DNA from: Ipomoea triloba
Taxonomy: Eukaryota; Streptophyta; Magnoliopsida; Solanales; Convolvulaceae
Reading direction: 5' to 3'
Assembly (NCBI RefSeq): GCF_003576645.1
Contig: NC_044929.1
Location: 20,506,279 to 20,570,278 of the forward strand
Length of the DNA: 64,000 bases
Below the pieces are notes generated by a model, which saw only the letters and a list, made by a program, of their open reading frames with translations, had not been told where the DNA came from and ran no database searches. The translations under genes were made by a program, and so were the position numbers. Below, one piece after another: positions 1 to 13,695 of the stretch. How positions within the stretch are numbered: the first letter of the stretch is position 1; each line of letters starts with the position of its first letter.

Positions 1-44
1 GATGGCGGCAACCGTCAGCAGTGGCACTAATGGTGAAGCTCCAT

Positions 45-320
45 CAATAGAAACCATGCAAGGCAGTTGTTTGTCGATGAGGTTAGACAAAATGATAAGT
101 ACAAGTAATAAGGAAAAGCTATGGTTTCAAAACCTGACAATTTTCTCTTAGGCATGTGTAGGTTTGTATCAAAAGCCAATAAAGCCATGGCTTCAACCTT
201 TCATCAATTCGAGCCATGCAAGGCAGTTGGTTTGTGGATGAGGATAGATAAAATGATAGGTAAAGAAATGAGGAGAAACCATAAGCCATAGTTTTGAGAT
301 CTGATTTGTATGTGTATACA
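45..320. repeat. Imperfect direct repeat, two copies about 160 bp apart
   Basis: Two diverged copies of the same stretch (about 45-165 and 205-320) share a core beginning CCATGCAAGGCAGTTG followed by a GATGAGG..AGA.AAAATGATA pattern. No open reading frame, transposon ends or RNA gene can be supported here. The rest of 321-1370 is AT-rich and holds no gene I can recognise; part of it may be intron of the mS34 gene to its right. Confidence 0.45.
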
Positions 321-1370
321 ATTGAAGCACGTGCTCATCTTAACTAAAAGCCTAAGCTTATAGTTGGATTGCACATATATGTTTATATATTATATGCTCA
401 ACATATACTGGAACTGGATACTAATTCAGTTCAGGTTTTCACAGCAATGGTTCAGCCTGAACCATAGTCACCCTAACACAACCAAGAAAAATAACCCAAT
501 TATTCTTGCATTCCAAATAATATGAAATAATAGGATACAGAGCTCCAAGTTTCCTAAAAGTATCAAATGTCTGGAAATATTTAAAAAAAATAAAAATAAA
601 AATAAAAAATTGTACATTTCAGCCATTCATTCTTTTAAAACCCCGACAAACACACTACCAACATCACTCAAACTTCACTTTAGTGTTATGCACAATCTTT
701 TTTCATTAGTAGTCATCCCATGTACACTCTAACAAAACTCATTACGGAGTATATATACATACATATATATAGCAGAGCTATCAACTGCAACAGAAGCAGC
801 TTTGAACATTGCTACAGAATGGACACGACATGCATAGTACATAAAGAATAACACATTTAACATGTTGTCAACCACATGCAACATGGAGTATATAGCACTA
901 TACATACACATTTAACTTTCAGAAGTTTTTGTTTCCTAATAGGATGTATATTTTAGAGCCTAGAAATTCCAAAGAAAAGACATCTCATTTTATTGCACTC
1001 CTCAAGTATATGAATGGATAATACTCCATAGAAGATAAAGTTAAACTACCTGCTCTCTAAAACTATCAGTCTGCCACACATATACAATCGAATCACACAA
1101 TTAAAAAATAATAATAATAATCAAACCTCGACATTATTGTAAGCTTAAATGCCAAATTAATTAAATCCTGCTGCTTTTAATCACTTCTTTTGGTGATCAA
1201 CAGCCCAAAATTAACCTATACTCCTTACTAAACATCAAATCAGAAATGCAATAAATGAATAACTACACATTATTCAAATGAACAATTCCATGCATTCCTC
1301 AATTAATAAGAAAGAGCAAACTTATTAATAAAAATGCAAAGATAATATACGAGAGAAAGAAGAAACCGAC

Positions 1371-1748
1371 CGTCTTTATGAGCGATGCCCCAAGCCTTTC
1401 CGTGCGTCCCACTCTGCAACAAGCCCATAAACCCTTTAAACCTCAGGAAAACTCCTAAATCCAAATCCGTAAAAGAGTATCGAGTACCTTGTAGAGATTG
1501 ATTTTGGTAATTTGGTAGGAAACGTCAGTCCAGTGAGTTTTAGCCATGTGATAGCCAATGCCCCAGTTGGGGAGAAACTGCGCCACCTCGAAGAAGTTCT
1601 TCTTCTTCTTCCGCTTCGGCTTCTTAACGCCGGCCGCCGGCGCAGTCGGAGGAGTGGCTGAAGTGCTGAGATTTCTGAGGAAGTTGAAGGAGAGTCTGAA
1701 TAAACTGGCGGCTCGATCCGCCGATGGCCTTGCTAGAGCAGTCGCCAT
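1371..1748 (-). CDS. Mitochondrial small ribosomal subunit protein mS34 (5' exons, gene incomplete)
   Basis: Exon 1 is 1488-1748 and exon 2 is 1371-1413, joined by a GT-AG intron. I chose the ATG at 1748 (context ACAATGGCG) over an in-frame ATG six codons upstream. The N-terminus is rich in Ala/Arg/Ser and looks like a mitochondrial presequence. A basic run KKPKRKKKKN (about residues 46-55) is followed by the conserved plant mS34 core FFEVAQFLPNWGIGYHMAK and, across the junction, NLYK-SGTHGKAWGIAHKDG. Exon 2 ends in phase 1 at a GT donor. The remaining residues of the family should lie in one or more further exons at lower coordinates, but I could not find them in 1-1370, so the 3' end is probably outside the window. 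Reading through the donor gives only a short unrelated tail and a stop. The product would act in mitochondrial translation; this rests on recognition of the family. Confidence 0.78.
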
Positions 1749-1932
1749 TGTTTTCGAATGAGCCAACTGCAGAATCTGCTTTCTGTATTTTTACAAACTG
1801 GACTCTGCTGCCCTTCGGAATCCAGAGAGCTCATTTTTGGGCCCCAAACGCCTAATCTAGGCCTTCATTTTTATTTTTATGGAAGACCTAAGGCCCATTT
1901 TGAATTTTTCTTTTGTAAAATTTACAATTTAT

Positions 1933-2200
1933 TACTCCGTATTTGATTTGCACTCTTTACGTCACATTTGATCTGTCTGATTCGGTTGATTAGGTTTGAT
2001 TAAAATTATTCTTTGTTTAAATTTTTATATATTTTATTTTATTATTATTGTATAAAATTTATATATTTAGAAACTATATTTAAAATACTATAAAACACAA
2101 CAAATTTAAATTTTAAAATATTAAAGAAAATAAATAAATAATAAATAGTTTGTTTGACCAATGAATAGTAAATATGACAAAGTAAAATGAGACAGAGGGA
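1933..2200. mobile_element. Decayed Stowaway-like MITE remnant
   Basis: The right end, read in reverse complement, is ATTCCCTCTGTCTCATTTTA, close to the Stowaway-type terminus seen at 17,284 and 47,538. The left end near 1,933 (TACTCCGTATTTGA) is badly diverged, so the boundary is approximate. The interior is AT-rich and non-coding. Apart from this, I see nothing in the intergenic stretch 1,749-2,656. Confidence 0.35.
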
Positions 2201-2656
2201 ATATAATTTTTTTTTAAACCCAAAGGATGGGAAACTCAAAATCACTACAAGCAACAAGACGGTTGGAAACTTATTGACGAGAGAAATTCGAATCACTAAT
2301 TGAAGATATGCAATGGTAAGTCCCGCTTTGGCTAACCACTTCAAATAAAAAAGGTCAATATGTCATTTTTACTGTCAAAACCACTATTTGAGGTTATACA
2401 TTAGATAAATCACACATTAGCTAACTAATTTAAACCAAGAAACCTAATAGGACACTCCAATTAGTTTGACTAATTTGTAATCTTGTGATTACCAAACTAA
2501 CAATATGACTAACTTGGTTAAGGTTGCCCCATACTTAACATGCTAGTTAGAGATTGAGATTAAGTAACCACAATCTTATTCTATTAACCCACGCTATATA
2601 AACATACCCAAGTTTAAATCCCAAACTTTAGGGTTCCTATTGCTCCTTCAAACTTA

Positions 2657-4238
2657 GGGAAAATGGTTAAATAAGCCTTCGAACTTTACCTAAAAGTGCA
2701 ATTAGGCCCCCAAACATTCAAAAGGTCTAATTACACACACAAACTTGTCATTTTTGGGCATTTAAACCCATATTACCGGTTGTTCCAGGTGAACAACCGG
2801 TCATATTTTTCCGAGTGAACAACCGGCGGCCAGAATGTTCATCCCCAACAACGGAGAAGATGAAAGTGTTCGTCTGGTTCGTCTTCTCCGGAACACTGGT
2901 TAACCAGTGAACCACACTGGTTTGTCTTCTCCGGAGAAGACTGTTAGTCTTCTCCATTGGAGAAACCGGAGAAGACAGACCGTACGTCTTCTCCATGACG
3001 AACCAGTGTTCGTCAACGTGATGGCCATACTCAAAACCCACCATGACTCGTCTGAAAAAATTAGCCCACCGGAAGCAACCAAACATCAACTGGGGAGCAT
3101 AAATGAGGTCGGCAGACAGAAGCCACCAGAAAACAAGAAAAATTCGTTCTACCGGATTTGAAGATATGTTCTGATGAAAAACGTGGACTTCCGGCAGCAA
3201 ACCAATCTCCAAAATACAACTTTAAATGTATACATTTTGCTAATCAAAGTATAAATGTCCTTGATAAAGTATAAAGTATACATTTTCCATAATAAGTGTG
3301 AATCAAAGTTATATCATTAATTTATGTCCCACTTTTTCTATGCTAATAAACGTATACATTTTGCTTTAAATGTTGTACACTTCAATGTTATTAGACAAAA
3401 TTGTCCCTACTACATTCTTGTTATACACAACTACCCTTACACCGTTATAACACCGTTACTTTTTAACTCCATCATTATTACCATACACTTATATCTATCA
3501 TATCTTTTTCCTATTCTTTAATTATCATTTTATTAAAATCATTATATAATTAATTTAATTTTTGATAATATTTTAATTAAATTTCTATTAATGGTAAATC
3601 ATATATGTGTGTATAAAATACATATATTATTTGTGTATATATAATTTTAATTATAAATTTTAATTATTTATATTTATTAATGTTTTAATATTGTGCATGA
3701 ATTTTTGCGCATCGCGCGTACAAAATACTAGTAGGGATAATAAGAGAGGAAGTCACCGGAAAAATCCTTACCGGAGAAGATGATGAAATCCCCTTGCCGG
3801 AAAAATTTTGTTGGTCTCCTGTTTGACCCAACAAACCAGTGCCTTCTTCTTGAATGGTTGAACAATCCAAAGTCAGCAAGTGGGCCACCATTAGAAATCG
3901 GAGAAGACTAACAAGACTATTAGTCTTCTCCATCGGAGAAAACGAACCAGTGTGGCTCGTCTTGTCCGATGGAGAAGATTGGGAAGACGAATTGGAGAAG
4001 ACGAACCACACTGGTTCGCCTTCTCCAACGGAGAAGACGGTTGGGGATGAACATTCCGGCCGTCGGTAGCCGGAATGTTCGTCGGAAAAATATGACCGGT
4101 TGTTCACCTGGAACAACCGGTCATATGGGTTTACATGCCCTAAAATAATTAGTTTGTGTGTAATTGAACCTTTTGAATGTTTGAGGGGCTAATTGTACTT
4201 TTAGGTAAAGTTTGAGGGCTTATTTGACCCTTTTCCCC
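2657..4238. mobile_element. Foldback Mutator-like element (non-autonomous), 9-bp target duplication
   Basis: The left terminus GGGAAAATGGTTAAATAAGC pairs with the right terminus, whose reverse complement is GGGAAAAGGGTCAAATAAGC. The inverted arms run several hundred bases inwards (about 2,657-3,180 and 3,735-4,238). They share the phrase ACCGGTTGTTCCAGGTGAAC and many short GGAGAAGAC / GTCTTCTCC repeats. Flanks TCAAACTTA (2,648-2,656) and TCAAACATA (4,239-4,247) match at 8 of 9 bases, the duplication length made by Mutator-like transposases. The middle (about 3,190-3,730) is AT-rich. Open frames in the arms come from the palindromic repeats; none encodes a transposase. The element therefore depends on a transposase elsewhere. 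Confidence 0.8.
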
Positions 4239-4247
4239 TCAAACATA

Positions 4248-4564
4248 TTTTAGATCAATTGATCTGTTACCTGTGTATCAAGTTATCAAACATGGAAAGG
4301 TCTCAAACAATTAGTTTGGCAATTAGGACATTAGTAGTTATCATATTGTTGTCATCTCTCTCTCTTGCATATTGACATATTGTTCAATGGTGTATTCTTT
4401 CTGTAAGTATCCCCACTGTTTTAGCAATTGATCAAATATTGAGAGTAACCAAGAGAAAGTAAAAAAGATTGCAATCCCATTGAAATATGGTTGACATTGT
4501 CAATACAACATCATCAATATCCTACAGACAGGTATATAAAAATTCTCCCAACATATGGGATCAA
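4248..4564. other. 3' flank of the beta-tubulin gene
   Basis: This AT-rich stretch lies between the foldback element and the tubulin stop codon. It must contain the tubulin 3' UTR and polyadenylation site. I see no gene in it. Confidence 0.5.
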
Positions 4565-6330
<1,766 letters not shown>

Positions 6331-6444
6331 TTTCAGAGGGAGAAAAAGAGAACGAGAGATTCTTTGAGAGAGATGGAGGGGCGAAAATGGAGAGGTGTCG
6401 AGGAAAGAGGAAATGGGGAGATGAAATGAAATTGGGCGAAGGCG

Positions 6445-6451
6445 TTTTATA
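6445..6451 (-). promoter_or_regulatory. TATA box of beta-tubulin
   Basis: On the minus strand CCTATAAAACGCC lies about 115 bp upstream of the tubulin ATG. A pyrimidine-rich leader (TTTCATCTCCCC..., then CTCTCTCAAAG) follows, as expected for a strongly expressed plant gene. Confidence 0.6.
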
Positions 6452-6649
6452 GGAATTTATTGAGCGGTGTGTAAAGCCGCCGTTAAAAATTAGGAGATTT
6501 GAATTTTGAATTTGAGGGGCTGGATAGGGGAGAAGACAGACGGCGGATATGGGCTGCGGCTTCGAGGGTGTAACGGATACAATCTCACGGACCAATTGCA
6601 ATTGGGGAATCCAAACAAATTTTTTATTTTAAAAATAGGACAATTTTAT

Positions 6650-7225
6650 AATGTTATTGCTCTATTCAATTGACATATAGGTCATTCAATTACACACTAA
6701 ATTGTAATTAAGTCATTAAATTTATAAAAAAAAAAATTTACAGTTGGTCTTTAAATAATGCAAATTCATGTAATTTAATTTTAAATAACTTGTTTACCTG
6801 TTAATATGTTGACGTTTCGATTATCGTATTTAAAAATATTTTTTTTATTTTAATAATTTTAAATAAAATAATTATTTTAAAATTCAAATTTAATAATAAA
6901 AAAAACAGTTGGAGACGAAGGCCAGCCATGGAAACGGAGCCCTTCGTTTCCATAACCGACTAGAGACAAATGGTCTCCTGCCAGCCATGAAAACGAAGGC
7001 TTTGGAAGGTGTTTATTTATTTAAAATAATTATTTTATTTGAAATTATTAATATAATTATTTTTAAATACAGTAACCGAAACGTCAGAATATTAACATGT
7101 AAATAAGTCATTTTAGGTTAAATTACATGAATTTGCATTGTTTAGGGACTTAATTGTAATTTTTTTTTTTAATTCAGTAGTCTAATTACAATTTGGTATG
7201 AATGACCTATTTGAACTTTATTCCT
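6650..7225. mobile_element. Foldback MITE with long inverted arms
   Basis: The left arm contains AGGTCATTCAATTACACACT and further in GACGTTTCGATTATCGTATT. The right arm, read in reverse complement, contains AGGTCATTCATACCAAATTG and GACGTTTCGGTTACTGTATT. The arms are about 230 bp each and surround a less AT-rich centre (about 6,905-7,005) with its own duplicated phrase around CCAGCCATG. Exact outer ends and target duplication could not be fixed, so the coordinates are approximate. There is no coding capacity. The structure resembles the Mutator-like foldback elements elsewhere in the window. Confidence 0.6.
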
Positions 7226-7504
7226 TTTATTTTTATATAATAGCTTGTAAATTACCAGCTTGAAAGAAAATATAGCATTTTAATATCAGAATCATATTTT
7301 ACAGATTTAGATACTTTTTTCAGGACGACTTTATTTGATACATCGACAAAATAACCAAAAAAAGCTTATAATACAATGTCAATGGCACTAATTCACTAAA
7401 TCATGCATTAATGGATGACCAATAAATCCCATAATCCACAAAATGCAACTATTTTAATGAACACTTTATGGATTGTGAAAATTATGAACACTTTAAGGAT
7501 CGTG

Positions 7505-7610
7505 AAAATTGCCAAGGACCTTGTAGTTTAGTGGCATCAAACTCTTCCCTTTATACGGGAGGTGGTGGGTTCGAGTCTCAGTGCAATTTATAGTAACCAC
7601 TCAATGAGAA
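7505..7610 (+). mobile_element. tRNA-derived SINE head with Pol III A and B boxes
   Basis: The sequence has an A-box-like TAGTTTAGTGGC (about 7,525) and a B box GGTTCGAGTC about 35 bases later (about 7,568). A stem-like CCCTTTATACGGG lies between them. This is the internal promoter layout of a tRNA-related SINE. It is not a functional tRNA: no complete cloverleaf or acceptor stem can be folded by eye. The part around the B box resembles the SINE copy at 13,974-14,108 in the glucanase intron, suggesting one family. Confidence 0.55.
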
Positions 7611-7875
7611 ATAAAATTAACAATAAATGAATTTTACCAACTTAAATTTAACTAAATTATTATTTTTTAATTGTGATAATTCAATTAGGCAAATTCAAAT
7701 AATAACCAACGGCTTAAATTTAATTATCGTGTTTTTTTTTTAATTACAATAAAAAAATTCAATAAGTCGTGTTGGGAGGAAGTGAGGAGCTCAAGCACAC
7801 ACAAATACAAGTTTAAGGAAGGAGAAACTTTGAAGAACATTATAACAAATGTTGAATCGATGATTATACTAAATT

Positions 7876-8584
7876 GAATAAATAACTAAAATCGTCTATC
7901 AACTATGTTAAAATTTACAAATTAATCAACGGTTATTAATTTTATATCCAATTAAATCCTCAAATATTTAATTCTTATTTAATTTGATCCTCTATCAATT
8001 AGTCCCGTTAAATGCAAGGACATTTTTGACAAATCAAATGAACGGAGGACCAAATTGAATAAAATTTAATAATTGGGGGACACTTTTGTTATTTACTCAA
8101 ATAGTATTTTATTTACTTTTATTATTTTTTGAAAACTATAATTTTTTTTTTTGGATAGTCAAACAAGCCTAACATGTAAAATATTTTGGTGGAAAATAAA
8201 ATACAAACTTCCACATCTGTCCTTCGTCAAGTGTTAACATCTACTATTCATAATATTTCCACCAATATTTTATATTTTAGACTTGTTTGACTAGAAAAAA
8301 AATATCATTTACAAAAAAAATTAAAAAAAAAAAAAACAGAGAAGTAAGTAAAATACCATTTGAATAAATAACCAAAATGGTTCCTCAACTATTTAATTTT
8401 TACTCAAGTTGGTCATCTGTTCAATTGATTTGTCAAGAATGCCCTTGCATTTAACGTAGCAAATTGACGAATGATCAAATTAAATAAAAATTAAATAGTT
8501 GAGGACTTAATTAAATAAATTTGATAATTGATAACTAATTTGTGAATTACGACATAGTCGATGAATGATTTTGATTATTTAATC
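7876..8584. mobile_element. Foldback Mutator-like element with 9-bp target duplication
   Basis: The termini GAATAAATAACTAAAATCGT (left) and GATTAAATAATCAAAATCAT (right, reverse complement) start arms of about 340 bp that meet near 8,220, so the whole element is close to one long hairpin. The arms share AACTATTTAAT-type and AAATGCAAGGRCATTYTTGAC phrases. Flanking duplications are TACTAAATT (7,867-7,875) and TACTAAATA (8,585-8,593), 8 of 9 matching. No open reading frame is credible. A transcript through it would fold into a long duplex, a possible small-RNA source; that last point is inference. Confidence 0.72.
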
Positions 8585-8721
8585 TACTAAATAGGATATG
8601 GAAATGTATGTACATAAAATTTATTTATTTAGATTAGTGATTGAAAGGATGAATGGAATAACGTTTGTCACACTGTCAATAACAGGTCGGGGGAGAAGTT
8701 CAAACCTAAACACGGGTATTA

Positions 8722-8985
8722 GAGCATCCTTATCAATGAGAGTTTTTTCTCGGTTTTTTAAGAGTTTTTGTATCAAATTTAAAAATAAAAAAAAATAAAT
8801 AAATGAAGTTGTCAGGCGCGCCCAGCGTGCAGTGCACGAGCCCGCTGGGCGGCTGCTGTGCGCTTTAAAAAAAGTTAGCTTTTACTGTAGCTTTGATCTT
8901 CACTTGCAGGAGGAGCCCTCCCTCTCTGCCTACATGGCTAACTTTTCTGACATTAATCCCACAAAAACCACTGATAAGGGTGGCC
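8722..8985. mobile_element. Tourist-like (PIF/Harbinger) MITE, TTA duplication
   Basis: The left end GAGCATCCTTATCAATGAG and the right end (reverse complement GGCCACCCTTATCAGTGG) are diverged inverted repeats. Each is flanked by TTA (8,719-8,721 and 8,986-8,988), the duplication typical of PIF/Harbinger elements. The interior has a GC-rich block around 8,813-8,860, unlike the surrounding DNA. The left terminus matches that of the larger element at 23,914. Confidence 0.65.
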
Positions 8986-8988
8986 TTA

Positions 8989-9487
8989 GGCTCCTTTGTG
9001 TGCAGCAGTTGAGTTCGTTCATTCACTTCACATTTCTCTTCTTCTCCCAATTGGTTCTTCGTAAAAAACATATCAATATCATTCAGTTGTTAAACCATGG
9101 ACCATGGTTTATATTGCATTGTGAACCATAATACAAAAATTATATATTTTTAGTTAACGCATTATGTACATATAGTTAACAGTTTCTGTACATATAATAA
9201 ACAAATAACTTAATTGAAAATACAAAATGTGTAACTAAATTATTTTTAGAATAGGATCAACAATGCAAAGTAAAACTTCGTCCATTGTATAATATATTTG
9301 CCAATATCATTAGTCCAAATGATGGGCCATATATATTATGAAGAGTATGCATGTTTTATAAAGACAATTCTATACCTAACTGAATTAGTCGGGCCAATTG
9401 ATATTTGAAAATTTTTAAAAACTAATTCGAATTTAGCTGTGGGAACTTATAAATTGCAATTCAATAATGAATAAGCATATAATATAA
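8989..9487. other. 3' flank of the UGT gene
   Basis: AT-rich DNA between the Tourist-like MITE and the UGT stop codon. It presumably includes the UGT 3' UTR. I see no gene or repeat in it. Confidence 0.45.
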
Positions 9488-11140
9488 TTAATCCTTGTGA
9501 TGAAGAGAAGAAATGAATTCTACTAGCTCATTCAAGGCCTCGTAAGAACACCCATCTTTCTCAACACAACTCTCCACCTTCTGCTTCAAATCAACCACTC
9601 TTTTCCTCATATCTTTGCCTTCTTCACCTATCATCATCATCCTCACACTCCTCTCAACCACATCCCTATCTATCACCTCCATTTCCAACCCTACCTTCCA
9701 CACATCACTAAGGTACCTGGCCGTCACGAGTTGATCCGAGAACACTGGCCGACAGATCATAGGAACGCCGGCACAGATACTCTCTAAAGTCGAGTTCCAT
9801 CCGCAGTGAGTCATGAAGGTCCCCACAGCAGGGTGTACCAGCACGTCCCGCTGTGGGGCCCACTTCACGACCCGACCTCTATCCGGGCCAACCACTTCTT
9901 GGAAACCCTCGGGCAGGAATTCCGTCCACCTTACGCCGTGGACGGATCCCGGCCGCACCACCCACAAGAACGGCCGGCCGCTGTTGATGAGTCCCCAGGC
10001 GGTTTCGACGGCGGCGCGTTTCTCCACGACGGCAACGCTGCCGAAACTCACGTAGAGGACCGAGAGAGGAGCTTGGGTGTCCAGCCATGGCAGGCAGGTG
10101 GGGTCCTCTTCTTGCAGGTTGGTTGGGGAGTTTGATGATGATGAGGCCAACTTGTGAAAGGGTCCTATGGGGAAGAAGGGAACTTTGTAGTGGGTTTGAA
10201 GCTTTGACAGTGATGAATGCTCCAGATAGTCTGTGCTGTTGCAAATGCATGCCACTGCAGATCTTATGTCATTTGTTGTTCTGTAAAAATTTCGTATTGG
10301 CTCTGCAATGTCATTATCTAGAGTTGGGTGAAATGGGCCGTCCTTGTACCTCAGGGGATGAAGGTCTGGTAGTGGCTCCTCAAGCATCGAGTCTACAATA
10401 ATGTCATGGAAATTACAAAAAATTGTTGAAATTTGGTAAAGCAAAATTACTAACTGTGTAAGCATAAAGGTTTGGCTTTTGTGGCCAATAAAAAAACTAA
10501 ATTGCTGTTCTCAAAAAAAAAAAAAACTAAATTGTTCTGTTACAATGTAGTATTTGTTCATAGTTACTTTATCAAAGTACTGAAGACACCGGGTGTTACT
10601 AGACCACAAAGTCTTTCGCATTGCTCTGTTTATTCAAGGGAAAATGTACTATTTGTTACCTTGAAAGGGAAATATAGCATCAAAACGTGGAATAATAGAC
10701 ACTAGAGCCTGAAAGTACGCTGCACTAAAAGTGGCCAGAACTATGCCCGGAATCTTGAGATGAGTAGCCACAGCATCAACAAAGAACATGATGTTGTCAT
10801 GAACAATACACGCAATTTCTTCCCCACAAGCCGTCTGCTTTTCCACATATTCCACCAAAGGCGCCCCGCACCTTTCATTCATAATATAGATAGCGCCCAG
10901 AATCTTGTCGAACGACATGTCGTAGCCCGCACCCAAACCGTCCGACAAGCCGAGGAACATGAACTCGGGATGGGTCGAAGGATTAGGCGCGTTGTATTCG
11001 GTGTGGGCGATGGTTATGGAACACCCCCGCGCGTGAAGGATGCTGCCCAGTTGCAGCATCGGCGTTATGTGGCCCTGAACGGGAAACGGCACCAGAATTA
11101 TCCGGCGGCGCCGCCCGCCGGCTACTCCTTGGATTTCCAT
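9488..11140 (-). CDS. UDP-glycosyltransferase, family 1 (UGT76-like)
   Basis: Two exons, 10660-11140 and 9488-10392, separated by a 267-bp GT-AG intron, encode 461 residues. The N-terminal acceptor domain has PFPVQGHITPM with the catalytic His at residue 24, and Asp115 (VHDNIM) fits the Asp of the catalytic dyad. The C-terminal PSPG box spans residues 338-381, exactly 44 residues from WAPQ to DQ. It contains HCGWNS, has Trp at box position 22 and ends in Gln, the pattern usually linked with UDP-glucose as donor. Overall it resembles the plant UGT76 group, which glucosylates small hydrophobic acceptors in the cytosol. The acceptor cannot be predicted. The intron position is the one common to many plant UGTs. 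The frame is intact; a TATA-like TTTATAAA lies about 50 bp upstream of the ATG. I see no adjacent pathway genes. Confidence 0.93.
10520..10590 (-). mobile_element. SINE 3'-end fragment in the UGT intron
   Basis: The segment TTCTGTTACAATGTAGTATTTGTTCATAGT matches, with substitutions, the 3' part of the SINE at 13,974-14,108 and of the copy at 46,471-46,558. The adjoining A-run is on the opposite strand from the expected tail, so the fragment may be rearranged. Confidence 0.4.
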
Positions 11141-11186
11141 TGATGTGTTTGGTATGTATGTGGAGTTTTTAGGTCGGGTATGGTGG

Positions 11187-11194
11187 TTTATAAA
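11187..11194 (-). promoter_or_regulatory. TATA box of the UGT gene
   Basis: The minus strand reads CACTTTATAAACCACC about 50 bp upstream of the UGT start codon, implying a very short leader. Confidence 0.5.
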
Positions 11195-11253
11195 GTGATT
11201 CTGGCCTCTGGGTACCCATTGTAAAGTCCATCATCAATAAGTTACAAAATATG

Positions 11254-13044
<1,791 letters not shown>

Positions 13045-13627
13045 TCAAACTAAAAAATTCAACTGTTTTTTAAACATAAATAATAACATAAGACCAATGG
13101 GCAACACTTGTAGTGTTGTGTAACATTTGAGTCTCTCACTGGTGGATTTGGAATAACCAATATAACCGAGGACTTGAATGCCACCATCTACCTTCTCCGC
13201 AGTCAAAATCTCCACTGGGAATTTACAAGAACCCACTGAAGGATCAAAAGGGGTTAGTACACCCAACCCTGCAAAATAACAGCTCTCCTGGTCTTGGTTC
13301 ATGCCCTGTTAAGAAAAATTATACACAGATTCTAAGTGAGTAAAACTCTCGTCACATGTCATAATTTTATTACTAAAATAAAAGAAATGAATAAAATTTA
13401 TGGTCCACAACAATCATTATACATAGACCATGATCACACCTTACAACGTAGACTAGCCATATAATTAAGGTTCAATTTTAATATACTAAATATTCATTTT
13501 TAGTACATTGAATGTTTATTTTTTAAAGATTTATTTTATTATACTGTCATTTTTAGGTATACAGATGGTTGCAGTAGGCGTTAGACGCTAGTCGGCCGGT
13601 AGAGTAATGCCTAGCGCTTAGCAACTA

Positions 13628-13695
<68 letters not shown>

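Noticed and set aside
2748..3212. 154-codon minus-strand frame in the left arm of the foldback element
   Set aside because: Its apparent protein repeats EKTN/SPME words that come from the GGAGAAGAC palindromes. The mirrored frame appears in the right arm, so it is repeat structure and not a gene.
7505..7610. Functional tRNA gene
   Set aside because: A and B boxes are present, but there is no paired acceptor stem or proper anticodon arm; a SINE fits better.
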